Assembly (NCBI RefSeq): GCF_041146795.1
Contig: NC_135170.1
Coordinates: 33,063,033-33,127,032, forward strand
Origin: Maylandia zebra
Lineage: Eukaryota; Chordata; Actinopteri; Cichliformes; Cichlidae
Length of the DNA stretch: 64,000 nt
Reading direction: 5' to 3'
Positions 36,951 through 50,634 of this stretch are shown here, one piece after another; position 1 is the stretch's first letter, and each line of letters starts with the position of its first letter. The notes under the pieces are model-generated. The model had not been told where the DNA came from. It ran no database searches and worked only from the letters and a program-made list of their open reading frames with translations. A program made the translations under genes and the position numbers.

Positions 36951-39835
36951 TGCATTGCTTACCTCCCAGTGGATATAAATAAATAAGAATATGAAGAAAG
37001 AGGCCGACGGCAGCTTTTAATCCACTGCTTTGATTCTGCAGCTGAAGATGGATAAATGTCAAACTGTGAGGCTAACAGCTGAGGAGCACTATGACCTCAC
37101 CTCACTGCCTTGTGAAAGTGTAGCTATAAATAAAAGAAGTGTTTATTTAAAAGGCACAATGAGCCTGCAAACATACGTGAATTAATTTTCATTTTCATGT
37201 TCAGTTATTTCAGATATATTCATAGATAAACAGTGAAGGTAATTTAAATTTACAGAAGAAAAAATAAACCATGCAAAGGGCTGAAAACTCATCTTTGCGG
37301 TTATTTAAATGTTCAACAAAAGGAAGAAGAAAATATTTTATTTTCATTCTTTTATGTAAAAATGGTAAGATTGATTCATTTCAAAATAAAATAAAAATAT
37401 GTAGTTTATTGTTTATGTTTAAATTTAGGTTTTTCATTTGTTTTGTTAACTTGTGGCCTGACCACTTTTCTCAGTGGATGCATACACTGACCATTGTACA
37501 TTTAAAAAGGTTGTGTATGTATGTTATCTAATAATCTAATTAGATTGGTAATCTAATAATTGTATTTTTCTGTCCATCCACTCCCTCCTCTCCTGGAGCC
37601 TTACATCCTCTCTCAGGAGATTTTAAATCTCACCCTGTTTATTCTTATGTTTGTCGCTGACTGACTCTCACCCTCCTCCACCTGGAGTGTCCTCAGGGAT
37701 GGAGGCAATTAGGACAGGAATCTCTATAACAACATGTCATCCATGAGGCTAAACCAAGGCCAAGTAATAGAGCTTCCCACTCACTCCCTCACCTGCACTG
37801 ACCCTGTGCATTTGCAGTCCTGAAGGAAATCCTCCACCATGACAGCTCAACAGAAACAGCAACAAAGAACATTTAAGTTTATTATATATTAATATTTTAT
37901 ATATGGTTTTCTTATAGTCCCAGGAGACTGACCTTCACATGCAGCTCCAGGTTCTCCAGAGTCAAAGGACAGGAGCACATGTCAATTACGTTAATGTCTG
38001 AATGCAGCAGGACACACACCATCTGACAGAAATCATTATAGCTGGATGCCCTATTTAGGGTTTAAAAAAGAAGAAGAAAACCAGCAGGGGTACTACAGGC
38101 TGATTAATTATAATGGGCTCTGCAAAGGAAGAGAACTAATTAAACACCACACTGACTGAATTCTTGGCCCTGGTAAAAAGGTAATGTTCACCTCTGAGTG
38201 TAATGTAATGAACTCAACAGTCTGCTCTCTGCTCAAACAAAACAGCACGTTGGAGTATTTTTGGCTTAATAATAACAAACAAAATCAGGCGAATTAGCAA
38301 ACAATGCTAAATGAAAGTAGCTATGTGTTGAATCCTGATGTCTGAGTGTGAAAGTGACATCTGCATGAAAACGAAGCAGGCTCCACTAGTTGGGGTTCAT
38401 TTGTATGCATGTATGTATTGTAAGCAGCAATGTTATATAACCTCCATGATGTCTGTAAGACACATAAAAAATAAGACGCTCAAAAACCAGATGTGCTTTT
38501 AACTTACTGTGAACATCAGACCTGTTTATGTTCAGTCTGTTGTGAATCTTACCAGAATATTCAGTCCTTAAACCTCATTAAAAACAACATATTTTATTAA
38601 AATCCAACCATCTGTATTTCTCTGCTTGTAACATTTCTAGAAATCTGACTCATTTCCCCGTTACAGCACCAGACCACAGATTAGTTTTCGAGCTGCTGTA
38701 CTCTCTTATTTTTGAAATAATGTGAGTGGCCTTCCACTTCATAAAACTGCATTGTGACTCACCGCCTACAGCACAAAGCTCCTCTTATTATTTATCAGTC
38801 TTTGAATAAAGCTGGTGGCCATCATCTGGACTTCAGCTCACCTCGGACGTTTGTACTTTTTGTCTCCTACGGGAAACTTTCAAGGTATTCTTGATGGTTG
38901 GATTTGATTTTCTATCTGAATGCATGTTCATTCAGCAGGGGAGACTGTGCCAGGTTTGTCTCATCCACACAAATATGTCTTTAATTTGACCGTGAGGATG
39001 AATGGACCTGGAGCCGTCCTTTTTAGAAATGTAAATCTGTTTCCAAGGTCATGGTTGAAAGAGAGAAACAGAGCTGCTTGTAGTTAGCTCTTACTCAGAC
39101 CAAAGCCACTTAAATTTCACCCATTAAATGTAACAAAATTGTGGAATAATGTAGGAATTTGTAACAACAAGGTCTGAAGCTCTCTAGCTTTTATAAGCTG
39201 CAGAAAATTATGTCATAATATTGCTTGCTGCACTTAATGAAAAGCTCCTGCTATAACCATAAAAAACTCTCAGGACTCTCATAGATAAACGGAGCCACTG
39301 AGAATAGTTCAGTAAACTCCAAACTGCTTTGAATAACACCAAAATATTAAAGTGTGATAAATCAGCAAACTCTGAAACACATACAGTCCATCAGTAGTTG
39401 TTATATCATCATAACAGAGAAAAATATCAACCATAAAGCCTTCTTGTGACCTGCTCTCATAGGAACAGGGCTGGTTATTTATAACTGGTTTATAAATCAG
39501 TCAGAAATCCTTTTTAAGATGAAGAGACCACAGTCAGAGCCAAGCCAGAACATATCTAGAAGAGTCTTTCCACTTTCTGTTAACCCCATTGTGCAGAAAA
39601 TCAAATCATTTCAACCAGAAATGCTCACAAGATAGTTTCCAATGAGTAGGAGTGAATGGAGCTAAATGGCTAAAACAATCTGGTTCTAGTTTTTCTTCTA
39701 GGTTCTCAGTCGTAGTCGTTCGCGGTCGTCTTTAAAGCTTGAAAACAGAAAACAACTGGACTTCTTTAAGTCTGTGAGGTCGTTTTACCTCTTATCCAAG
39801 GGGCTTCTTCAGCTCCAGCTCACTGGTAGAGATGA
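36951..39835. other. Intergenic sequence, mostly featureless
   Basis: No exon seen. At about 39690-39830 the reverse complement carries the segment ctgaagaagccccttggata followed by agaggtaaaacg, related to the repeat at 50760-50850. Confidence 0.4.
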
Positions 39836-40205
39836 ACTATGTTGCCAAAAGTATTTACTCACCCGTGAATTCAGCTGTTTTAAACACTTCTATGACCACA
39901 GGTGTATAAGTTGCATCATCCCCCAAACTATTCCCACAAAACTGGGAGAATGAAAGTGTCCAAAATGTCCTGGTATGCTGAAGCATTACAGTAAGAGTTT
40001 TTTCACTGGAACTAAGGGCTGACCCCAACTCCTGGAAACAACCCCACACCATGGCCAGCTGTTTGGCCATGGAAACCCACACCATGAAGCTCTCCACACA
40101 CTGTTCTTGAGCTTAATCTGAAGGTTGCTTGACGATCACTTTTTGGCACAACTCCTGGAGCTAAGGGGGCAAAACAATTTAATGTGCTAATAGGCAACGT
40201 AAAAG

Positions 40206-41302
40206 CAGAGTCATGATAAACAATATATATATGCGTGTTTTTCCTGAATAATTTCGCCACGTTTGCTGTCTAAGGACAGCGCAGCGAGCACTCTCTGCTT
40301 GTGACAAAAAAATAAACAAAACAAAACAAAAAGCAGCCCGTTCGTTTTGGTGGAAAAATGCATCATGTCAACCAATCAAAAACTTATATGGCAACATGAC
40401 ATTTGGTTGTTTAGGAAGAGGGGGAAGTTTTTAGAGTGACAGCGAGAGAGAGAGAGAGAGAGAGAGCGAGTTTTGAGATGTGAGAGATTTGTGACGTTTA
40501 GCGTGTTTGGAGTGTGTAGTTAATGTGTTGTCTTGTGTAGTTAGCGTGTAGTGTTGTGGATAGTTTTGTGTTGTGTGTCAGAACAATAAGGCGACTGCTG
40601 TCTCCAGGTAGAAACAGGAGTGACACACCTGCTGCTGTCAGACCTGCAGGTATCAGGCTGTGATGTTCTCCTTTATAGTGGACAGAAATTATTTTTTTGG
40701 AGTGGCACAAATAATTTGTGCGGCATCTTATTTAATGCAGAACAGCTGATTGTTCTGTAAATAGTTTGAAATGGTTATAAAAAAAGAGTAAAAGGTAAAT
40801 GGCTGCAAATAACTTTGTTGTTTGCAAAACTTGTGCATATGATTTTAAAATTGACAATTTATATTTGCATTTAAGGTTATGAAATATGACTTAATAAACA
40901 TGTTTGTGGTTGTTACAGTAAAAAATATAACTTTTTCTAATCGGATTTTATGTTTTTTCCCTGATTTTAGATCAATTGTGTTAATACAGTATGTCAAAAT
41001 GAAAACATAACTGTAAATTCAGACACCTGAGGTTGTGCTGAAAAGAATGATACCAAACAAGGCAAAGTAAATCGTTTTTAAAGGTAAAAAGTAGAAGTAA
41101 AATCAAAAGTGGTTAAAAACGGCCAATTATACCCTGGACCCCAGAGGGTTAAACATTTTTCTTTAAAGTAACGCAATAGTTACTTTTCAAGTAATTAATT
41201 ACTTTTAAAATCCTGTAACTCAGTTACTAACTCAGTTACTTTTTTGAAGAAGTAACTAGTAACTATAATTAATTACTTTTTCAAAGTACTTGCCCAACAC
41301 TG
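40206..41302. mobile_element. Element nested in the Tc1-like copy
   Basis: Sequence foreign to the Tc1-like copy. It ends at 41283-41302 in aaagtacttgcccaacactg, preceded by several gtaact/agttac motifs. The reverse complement, cagtgttgggcaagt.., is a common teleost non-autonomous terminus, related to the one ending at 9562. The matching left end was not recognised, so the left boundary is approximate. Confidence 0.5.
40444..40467. repeat. (GA)n microsatellite
   Basis: About twelve GA units within the nested element. Confidence 0.95.
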
Positions 41303-41471
41303 CTAGCAGCTGACTGTGGAATATTTGGTAGTAACACGCTGGAATTCACTGAGCTGGGAGCGACCTGTTCTTTGTAGAAGGTGCTAGATTATGCCTGTGG
41401 CTATGATGTGATTGGAGCACCTGAATCCACTGATGGGTGGATGGGTGACTGAACACTTTTGGCAGTATAGT

Positions 41472-43238
41472 GTATTAGTTATTAGTGCTTTCAAATCCTA
41501 AAATCAAACAGATGAAAATAGTTAATGCTAAATGAACTTGTGGCCTTTTCTATTCGAATGAACAAACCCGTTTTATCCACTTACATGAAGCTTTTACTGT
41601 TCAAACCAAACGGAGAGAAGCGTGACATAAAGCAGAGTTGTTTACCACAGCGCGTGACGCTGAATCGCTCTGTCTCTGCAGTCTGCTGATAATCAGACGG
41701 TGTTAATATTCTGAGCAGTGAGCTGCAGGGTCAGGAGGAGCTGCCATCCCCGCTGCTGTGAACACCCTGAATATCCTGTTCTGCACGCCTGACCAAACTT
41801 ATGAGATTCTGCGTGTTTGAGAGGAAAATAACACGAGCATGTTCGTGCACACACATTCGTTAATTATATACAAGCACTTAAAAAAGGACATGCTGAATTA
41901 TACTCATGAAGAAAAGCAGGTATTAGCCTTTCAGCCATGTGATGTGCTTCACAGAGAAAACAGCTTTTTCTCAAATTTTGTCATAAACTGTGTGACACGG
42001 CAGGACGCTGCCAGGAAACCAATCGATTTAAATGAACTATGAAGCCAGAATTTGGCTTTATTCAAAGCTATTACAGTAGAGTTCAGAAATGGAAATATTG
42101 AGCTTAACAATAGACTGTAAATTATTTAAAGTGATGACATTAAATGGCTTAATCCTACATTCTTTCTAATGTCCAACAGGGCTGACTCATTTACAGGCAC
42201 AGCCTCAGACACTTTAAGTTAAAATACAGTTTTGCATTTTTACCTCACTTTTAATTTACTTTTTACTGTAATAACCTTCCAATTACTGTATTTAAAAAAC
42301 TGCCATACTTTTTTGGTTTCTAGTGTTTGTTTTAATGTGGAGCATCCTGTAAGGTGGATTTTGAAAGGTTAATTAAAATGGGAAGAATAAAATGCCAATC
42401 CATATAGCTGGACTTGTGTGTGAACATCCCGGCAAATCATTTAATGCAGATTTACTTCAATCCACGAGTGCAGCGCCTGATACTCTTTATAGCCTCAGGA
42501 TGCCGCGGTGTGTTTCAGCCAAGAGGATTTTAATCATTTTAATCCTCCTCCTCTCTGGATTGTTAACACGAGAACAAGCTAGAATATTTATGTTGTTGTT
42601 CTTTGCGAATTTAATGATTATCATAAACCACTTCAATTAACAGGACGGTTTAGGACGGAGGCAGCGGCAGGAGAGCCTCGGAGGATGGGGAGGCGATGAA
42701 AATAAATATTCTCCCTCTACGCAGAGATGTCATCAAGGAGCCGCTCGGGAAGAAGAGCGAGAGAGAAATTAACTCCAAGCGAGAGCGGTGTCAGAGTGCA
42801 GTTTATCTTCCTTCAGCACACGTGTCCACGCCGTGTTGTGTCTGCTGCACGAGCTGCTCTCATTCGCTGGTGTGTTTTAGCCTGTGTGGTGGGGGCGCTG
42901 CTGTCTGCGCTGGTGAAAAGAGCACATGGCAGATGTTCGGTGTGGCACATCCCACCACCCTTCACCTGCTCTTACTTCTGTCCTCTGCACATGTGCAACA
43001 ACGGGAGGCAGGGAGGGGATGAAGGATGGAGAGTTCTCTCCAGCTTTTTGTTCCATTATCCCACGATGTTTGTAACATGTTAGCGAGGATGTTCTGAATA
43101 TGAAAGTCAGAGCTGGGGATTTAAAAAAGAATAATCTGTGGATTAGTATCTGAAAACTGTGTCTAATTGAAGAGCTACAGAGAAGGAACACTTTGCAAAC
43201 ACTTGGTCAGACAATTTGTCGTAACCACAGTCCTCACT
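41472..43238. other. Intergenic, with a candidate regulatory segment at 42380-42800
   Basis: No exon seen. The segment 42380-42800 is free of recognisable repeats and dense in homeodomain-like AT cores (ttaatgattatc, ttcaattaac, atttaatgc) next to GC-richer sequence. This style is common in conserved vertebrate enhancers. It is only a candidate. Overlapping open frames on both strands at 42696-43191 show no coding signature. Confidence 0.3.
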
Positions 43239-44461
43239 TCTTATTTTTTGCATATTTGTCACATTTTAATGTTTCAGATCCTCAGAAAATTTGAATGTTA
43301 GACAAAGATAACCTTCCTGAATACAAAAGGCAGTTTTTAAATGATGATTTCCAGGAGAGGTCGTCCTCCCAAAATCACTGCAAGAGTCCAGTAACAGAAC
43401 ATCTAAAAACCTGCAGGTCTCACTTGGCTCAGTTAAGGTTCAGAGTTCATGATTCAACAGTAAGAAAGAAACTGGGCAAAAATGACATCCATGGGAGAGT
43501 TCAAAGGAGGAAACCACTGCTGACCAAAAAGAACACAAAGGTTTGTTTTTCTTTTGCCAAAAAACATCTGGATGATCCTCAAGACTTTTGGAAAACACTC
43601 TGTGGGCTGACAAACAAAAGCTGACATTTTTTGGAAGTTTGGACTCCAGTTACACCGGCATTTCATGAAAGAGCATCATATCAACAGTCAAACATGGTGG
43701 TGGTGGGATGATAGTCTGGGGCTGGTTTGCTGCTTTAGGATCTGGGCGACTTCCCATAACTGATGAAACCATGAACGGTTTGTTAACTAAAGACCGACGG
43801 CACTTGGGATATTTGATTCTGTTCATTGTTGTCAGTGTTTGAGTTGTGATGAAAACTTACATATTAACAATTATGAAACTGAGCTTATTCCTCATTGTTA
43901 GTCAGATATGACATTAAATGCTAGTTTCGGTTGCTATTCAAGGTTTGGGAGACGTGCAGGCAGCTGAGACTGAGAAAGTCACCTGGCTGAGTGAGGAAAT
44001 ATTTCTTCTACTGAAAACTCCAGAAAGTCCAGATGAACAGAATCAACTTTCTGAGATTCAGTGATTGGGCATGCAAGACACACCAGCCAGCCCACCTCTG
44101 AATGGCTAAAAAACAAAAGGCTGTGGAGTGGCCTAGTGAAAGTCTGGACTTAAATCCACCTGAAATGATTTAGAATGATTTATACTCAAAACCCTCCAAT
44201 GAAGCCGAATTAAAATCATTTTACAGTAGGCCAGTTATCGCAAACACTTGATTGCAGTTCTTACTGCCAAGGGTGGCAGTGTTAGCTTTAGGTGGCAATT
44301 ACTTTTCACACAGGGTCAGGTAGGTTTGGATAGCTTTTTCCCCTTAATACATAAAATCATCATTTAAAGACTGTATTTTGTATTTACTCGGGCTATGTTT
44401 GTGTAATACTAAAACTATCTGATGGTCTGAAATATGGCTAATATGCAAAAAACTAAGAAAT
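43239..44461 (+). mobile_element. Degraded Tc1-like transposon with long inverted ends
   Basis: The left end (43239 on: ttcttattttttgcatattt..) and the reverse complement of the right end (ttcttagttttttgcatatt..) match over roughly 100 bp with mutations. In between, the frame reads HLDDPQDFWKTLCGLT, and at about 43687 TVKHGGGGMIVWGWF. These are Tc1 transposase blocks around the first and second catalytic Asp. Stops and frameshifts make it inactive. Confidence 0.85.
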
Positions 44462-47400
44462 CAAAATAGAGAGCTCTGTGCACGCATGTTTTGCACATAA
44501 ATGTTGTTTCTTCACATTCCCATGATGGCTGTAGTTAACATGGGATTTATTAATAGGTCTTTAGAAATGCGGTGAGTAATTACCACACACAAAGCTGAAG
44601 TTTTATAGCAATTTTCTGTAATCAGTCTTCACATCCTCCCAAAAACAAATCACTTCTGCAGCATTATAGCTAATTTATGCAAACGCAGCATTTCCAGTAA
44701 TTACACAACAGCAGCAATCTTCCACCTGATCTTTGCCTCGGCCTGCCGCACTCACACAGATTGCCATCGGACTGAGAAATTGAGTCTGGTTATCTGAGGA
44801 GAAGCTCGAACAGACAGGCCGGCGAGCGACTCCTGCGTCTGACTCCTGGTGAGATTAAAACTGCTGGACGTCAGCCCACAGGGGATTCAGGGTGCTGCGT
44901 AGCATTCTGGGAGATTGCTACCGTAACCTTTACTGAAGGAATCCCAGTGTTTAGAGGATTTTTATTTTTACCCAGCAGTAGACAGAGCAGTTCGGGTGAG
45001 GTCAAACGTGAGGCACAAATCCCTCTGGGATAAATGAATGCTGTTTTTCTGCATGCAAATGTAATCCACGGTGCTCAGGTTTGATTCACCTGCTGACAGA
45101 TGGCATGTTTGTTTCTGCTGCATGCAATGTGGAGCAGCAACTTCCTCCCAGCTCTGGGATCTCATTATTCCTGCCCAGGGAGAATTGATCAAACAACGTA
45201 GTCAAACACGCCGCTGCGATAATGAGCCAACAGCAAGCTAATTATCTGCTCTTAGACCTCCTGCAGGAAAATCACCTCAGCGTGCCCAGAGCTGCTCCTG
45301 AGTGCCCTCCAGAACAGTTTGGAAAGGGACGGATCACCTTCAGGATGATAAGGGGACAGCGTGACCATCAGGTTTAGTCCTGAATTTTCTGTCTTATGGA
45401 GGGAGTTCACTTCTTACTGGGCTACGCACATAGTGACTTATCCCACAGACCTAACCAAAGTACAGATGACCAATGAGGGACCAGTTTTATAATCTATGTT
45501 TCAGATTTTAGGACCAAACATAAAAATATACGCATCTATTTTCTGCATCCTTAACTGAGTACATGCAAATTCACATGAGTTTGCACTGCTGTAAATTTAC
45601 TGCATGCAAACTCATGTGGTGGCAAATTGTATAATGCATAAAATGTATCTCTACAGCAGAGAATCTGTGTAGCACCTGAAACATACTATAAATTAAATTA
45701 TAAAGGTGTTTAAGGTGCCATATAATCTAGACAGGTAGAAAGATTCCAACCATCCAACCTTTAGCTCAGTATGTCTCGCTAACCCATTAATCTTCCTTTA
45801 GAGTGTTTGAGATAAGAAATCACCACCTACTGACCAATCAATTCCCCAATAATTAGCACCACCGTTACGAGAAGTTCCCTCGGACCTTGCTTTGTAGGTC
45901 GGCAGTACTTAAAGTGTTGTCTGTTTGACACCACCAGAAGCAGACTCACAATTAAACCTCTTAAAAGCTTAATTTCTGGTGTGGAACCTGGATAACCTGC
46001 CAACAACAAACAACAACCACTCAACCACCCAGTCAATGGCTTCCTCACCTCAAAAAAAAAAATAATAATAATAATAAAAAAAATACTAATAAATTAAGAG
46101 TTGGAGAAATCTGTTCATATTTCATGTCTCAAAAATATTTATAGTGTAATACTGAAATTTTAAAACACCAAAAATTGGTCTTGTTGTTAAAAATGTTATA
46201 GCAGTCAGGAAATGGACCAAATAAGCCATTTTTTTCTATTTGGCTCTTCATGTGCATGTTGGATATTTATGACCGGTTGTTTTATATCTTTTTACCCTTT
46301 ATCAAAAATAATAAAGTTCCTCTGTCAAAAGCTCTAAGCTCTACAAGCTGTAAGTAATTTCTTCCAGTGTAAATCATAAAAGAGCAATGTAATCTTAAAA
46401 CCGGGCTCCTGGGCTGTGTGTTGTTTCCTACTTATTGGTGTGATTTCTGTTTTTATACTATTTTTGTAACTGCAGTGAGATGAGAAACACGAATCGGTTT
46501 TACAGGGATACGCTTGAATTCGTGCAGACGCTGTTATAGAAGAGTCCAACTCAGAATTAAATGTGAATTAGTAGGAGTAGGATTTCATTTTATCCTCTGT
46601 TTGCTCTTCATGATCCTGCCTTGTACCTGTTTTTAACGATGCTGCCAGTAAATGAGAGAATTAATATTTATCCGGGCTGTAGCAAACAAAGATGTTATAT
46701 TACGATGATATGGTATTAAGACTGTTCATGTTGTCGGTATTGGAAAGACTGTTTGGATTCAGTGTGGCTGCTGCTGGAGCGTGGAGGAGGTAGGACACAG
46801 GACGCCCACTCGCTCACTCTGAATGCACCAGACAATGACATGTGGGCTCAGTCGGACATCACGTGGACTTCATGCTGCAGAGCTGGCAGGTTAAAGACTT
46901 GAAGTATTTGTCAGTAATGACAAATAACCCTACCTGTTCACCCTTTACTTTGCAGAAAAGCATTGTTTGAGGAAAAATGTAAATAATTTTTTAGGCTGGG
47001 TCGCTTTTAGCTCTGAAATTGCCAAGACATTAGAGAATATTTTCTTGAAACTTAAATTAAACAGAGTTTGAGTAAGGGTTAGCATCACTCAGCACTTTTC
47101 CAGCTCTTATATATTTATTCCCGTACTACACTGGAGTACCTTTGGTTAAGTCAAAGTTCAAAATAATCTGTATTCATCTTATGGGACCTTGGTGCAGCCC
47201 CAAGCTGTTGCTCCTCCCCCTTTAAGACAAATTTCTTAGGTTTAAACAGCAGGTGGGTGGGGCTTCTGTGCATGAAACCATATTCAGATTAACCTCTCTT
47301 TATGACCTCACAGAGAGCACCAAGTAGAATAAACTGTTAGAAACCGAGTGTTTAGAGCTATTTGAAGCCTGAGCTTTCCACTCACAGAGATTACATGTGC

Positions 47401-50284
47401 ATATGCTGCCCTCATTATTTAAAAATCTGGCCATGTTTAATGGGAATCCACCATTTTTACAATAAAAAACAGCATAAGGATCCACTTTGTGATGGAAAAG
47501 TAGCTCCTGAAATGCTGTACTATATCTTTAATGGTGTAATGGACCCTGTCTTTGAACATGTCCTCACACCTTCACACTTCTGAGATTACTTACTGCGAGG
47601 TCACAGCGGTCCATGGAGAAATTTCCTCTCCTCTTCCCATCCTCGTCTTCAGGGATTTGTCATCTGATTTAAAGCATCGTCAGCTTGTCAGCTTTTACAA
47701 CCGTTCCCATCCCAGGGAGCGAGGAGAGCAGCTAGTTTTTCTCATATAGCAAGATTTAAAAAGTGAGGGGTAAATTTACGACATGGGCTGCTAAGAGAAG
47801 CTGTTGGATACACAGCACTGACATGTTGACGGTTGAATAATCAGCTCTGGGATTATCTCAGCAGTGACAGCACAGTGCAAAAGAAAAGGAAAAAAAAATC
47901 AATGTTCTTTTCCATCAACACTGTTTTTGCTTCTCCCTGGCTTTCGAGTCACCCGTCTCCCCCCAGACACTATTCCCTCTGCCTGCAGAATAGCAATCTG
48001 CTGCGGTGACACAGCCGATGAGTCAGGAGGCCGTGAATTAAAATTATCGTCTGACTTCATCTCACCCAGCGAGCGTGCCGTCGCAGGTGAGAGCGGTCGT
48101 GGTGATGCTCTTACAGCTTTCTTTTGTGTCCAAATGGAGACGTCTGACATTGACGAATAATTATAGTTTCCTGATGTTTTGAGGGTCACTCCAAAAATCA
48201 ATCAGTCCCTCCCACCCGACTGCCTCAGAACTGCAGCTTCGATTCAATGATGTCATGCAAAGATTTTACCTTCGTTCCAGGACTCATTTCTGAGTTACAC
48301 GCCCTCAAAGTACACAGGGTGGGTTGAAATTTGGTGCTTTTTATCGCACTTTGTATCAAGAAAAGAAATCCACGTGACCTTTACAACGCTAAAAAATACA
48401 TTTAAGCTCTGATGATCAGTTTTTACTCCAACTTAAAAAAAAAGATTCTTGCGTCAGATTGTGTCTCTTTATCAGCAGACAAATTTTGAACAGTATCATG
48501 GGATATATCATGTCCACACATACATGGGTATTTTGGTAAATGTAGATTTAAATGCATTTTGTACACACGTAAACAGCATTTTGATTGTATGAAAACTGTG
48601 CTTTTACCACAGCTTATGCCAGTGTTTAACTCAGTGTTTAAATCTGAGATTTTGTCTCCCAACGTCAACGTGATGACCATTATTTTCATTTTTATGTCAG
48701 ACTGTGTGCTGTTGTTGTTTGTTGGCATTTGGTTGTCCAACATTTCCTCACAGATAGTTTTTTTCTTTGCATTTTTATTTGAATCGGGATATTTTTAACA
48801 AACAATCTCACTTTTAATAAAGTCCTGTGTATGTGTGAATGTTACCATGGTTTCAATAATGTCCATGATGTAGAGGAACAACAACAAACATTGGTTTTTC
48901 CATAATTGATTGGAGACAACTTCAAAAAGTGCATTATGTCATCATGTATGGTAGGTAGGGTAGGTGGTCAAAACACATTACCGTGTAGCATATAAAGATT
49001 TTGATACCAGCCTCATCTTCTAACCAAACAGTTTTATAATATAATCATGTTTAGTGAGTTTAGCCTGTGATTTCACCTTGAATCACTTTTTGAGACCAGC
49101 TTCTTTGGTTGATTTTGAATGTGATCTTCAAATTTGGCTTTAAAGACATAAACCTTTGAATCAAAGAGCACATGGAAGCCACATTTTCTCCTGTTGTGTT
49201 AATTTAAGTACATGTCATTTAGTGATTAACTAGGCCTTAATTCACCCTGGAGTAATTTGCTTTTTTACTGTCACGTTTTTCTTATACACGTGTGATTACA
49301 TTTGCAAAGCTGTGGTCTTCCTTTAACACACTTCACAACATCATACAAAGGACTGTGATGAATAGCCTATTACTGACTCCTAATAGACAGCATCGTTCTC
49401 TGGTGATTGATTTTGGATTTTAAAACGCCAGTTTAGGGGTTTTTTTGCATTTTGAATATTTTTTAAATCCTCCAATTACCCTGCACTAACAGCTGACTGT
49501 AGCCCACAGAGAGCCTGATCAGGTCAAGAGTAGCTGTTTTTACAGCCTTTACCACAACAAACGAAAGAAAAATTTCCATGATCATTCACTTACATTTCCC
49601 ACTGCAGAAATAAAACATCTAAACACCATCAACGAGTCATTACTTTTTTAAAAGCACACTTAAGTCTCGTTGATATCTTCTCGACAGGCTGTTTTCTTTA
49701 ACCTTTTTCTGTCTAAAGGAGGTAATAAAAGCACAAGCCGATACTCACACCTATTCATAACCCTAACCCTAACCCTCATTAATTTCAAACTGCATCTGAG
49801 CCACAGCTGCACGTTTCTCCGTGCTAACGCCTGCTCTGCTTTCCTTTCGTGCTGCATTCATGGACGTGGGATAAACTGGAAGCCAATTTTTGAGCGTCTA
49901 AATTCGATTTTTTAAAATAAGTATTTATCTCAGCTCATTTTTGTAGCTAACACTGATGTATTACGTGCCGCGGCTATAGCGCCCTCTGGTGGAAACATAA
50001 TTAGTAGTTGCGTTTGCAGCTTGATTTAGACTTCTGTGTGGAGTCTTTGCTGGTAGCTGAGCTACCAGATTTTTAAGTCCTTTTGGGAGTGTCCCTAAGA
50101 GGATTGTGGACCCCCTATTGTTCCACTACCTAACCACACGAGCCAAGGTGTGAAAACGGGTGTGGGTCACAACCAGCCAAGGTTTCAGGTGAACCCATTG
50201 TGAGACCTAGCCCCACCCTATTATGTGACTTACTAAGATCAAATCTCAAAACTGGATTATAGATACAGACAGTTGGTGTCGTAA
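44462..50284. other. Intergenic desert with possible regulatory segments
   Basis: No exon is supported. The segments 44640-44830 (octamer-like tttatgcaaa) and about 47920-48130 are non-repetitive and less AT-rich than their surroundings, so they are weak enhancer candidates. A run of AAT/A units lies at about 46050-46085. Confidence 0.35.
49758..49776. repeat. Short telomere-like (CCCTAA)n
   Basis: Three units of TAACCC. Probably a chance or repair-derived interstitial tract. Confidence 0.9.
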
Positions 50285-50298
50285 ACCGCCCCCTCTGT

Positions 50299-50634
50299 TC
50301 AAAGATGGTCGTTCACAGTGGACATAAATGGCTTCTTTCTGTGAACAGTGGCATCCTCGAAAGAGTGACCTTTGTCCTTCAGATGCAGATATACAGCTGA
50401 GCCTTGTCGTGTCGAGGTGGCTCTTCTAAGTGGCTGTTTGGACTCTCTAATGTAGAAGCCTGAGCACTCCTCACTACCCTGTACAGCATACACTACGTTG
50501 TTAAGTTTGTTTTTGCGAGTTTTGTATTGGGGATGAACCAGTTTTTGTCTGATTGTGTGGCTGGGTCTGAAGTAGACTGGGATGTCGTGTTTGAAGAAGA
50601 CTCTCCTGAGTTTCTCTGATAAACCACTACATAA
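50299..50634 (-). mobile_element. Penelope-like retroelement fragment (GIY-YIG region)
   Basis: A continuous - strand frame reads GLSEKLRRVFFKHDIPVYFR, then RQKLVHPQYKTRKNKLNN, VVYAVQGSEECSGFYIRESK and VYLHLKDKGHSFEDATVH. This is the linker and start of the GIY-YIG nuclease of fish Penelope-like elements. The second motif, normally YIG, is YIR here, so a key Gly is lost. No reverse transcriptase part is adjacent. The downstream-type repeat at 50760-50850 (gaagaagcttcttggacaag..) often accompanies such elements. Confidence 0.75.

Larger units (their letters stand above)
39836..41471 (-). mobile_element. Tc1-like deletion derivative with a second element inside
   Basis: The ends are imperfect inverted repeats of about 28 bp: left actatgttgccaaaagtatt..tcaccc; right, reversed, actatactgccaaaagtgtt..tcaccc. 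A TA duplication is possible. On the - strand the left part retains Tc1 transposase relics such as MESFMVWVSMAKQLAMVWGC and FQELGSALSSS. The frame is broken and most of the ORF is gone. Confidence 0.75.

Noticed and set aside
49758-49776. Telomere-like repeat as a chromosome fusion relic
   Set aside because: Only three units, too short to support a fusion point.
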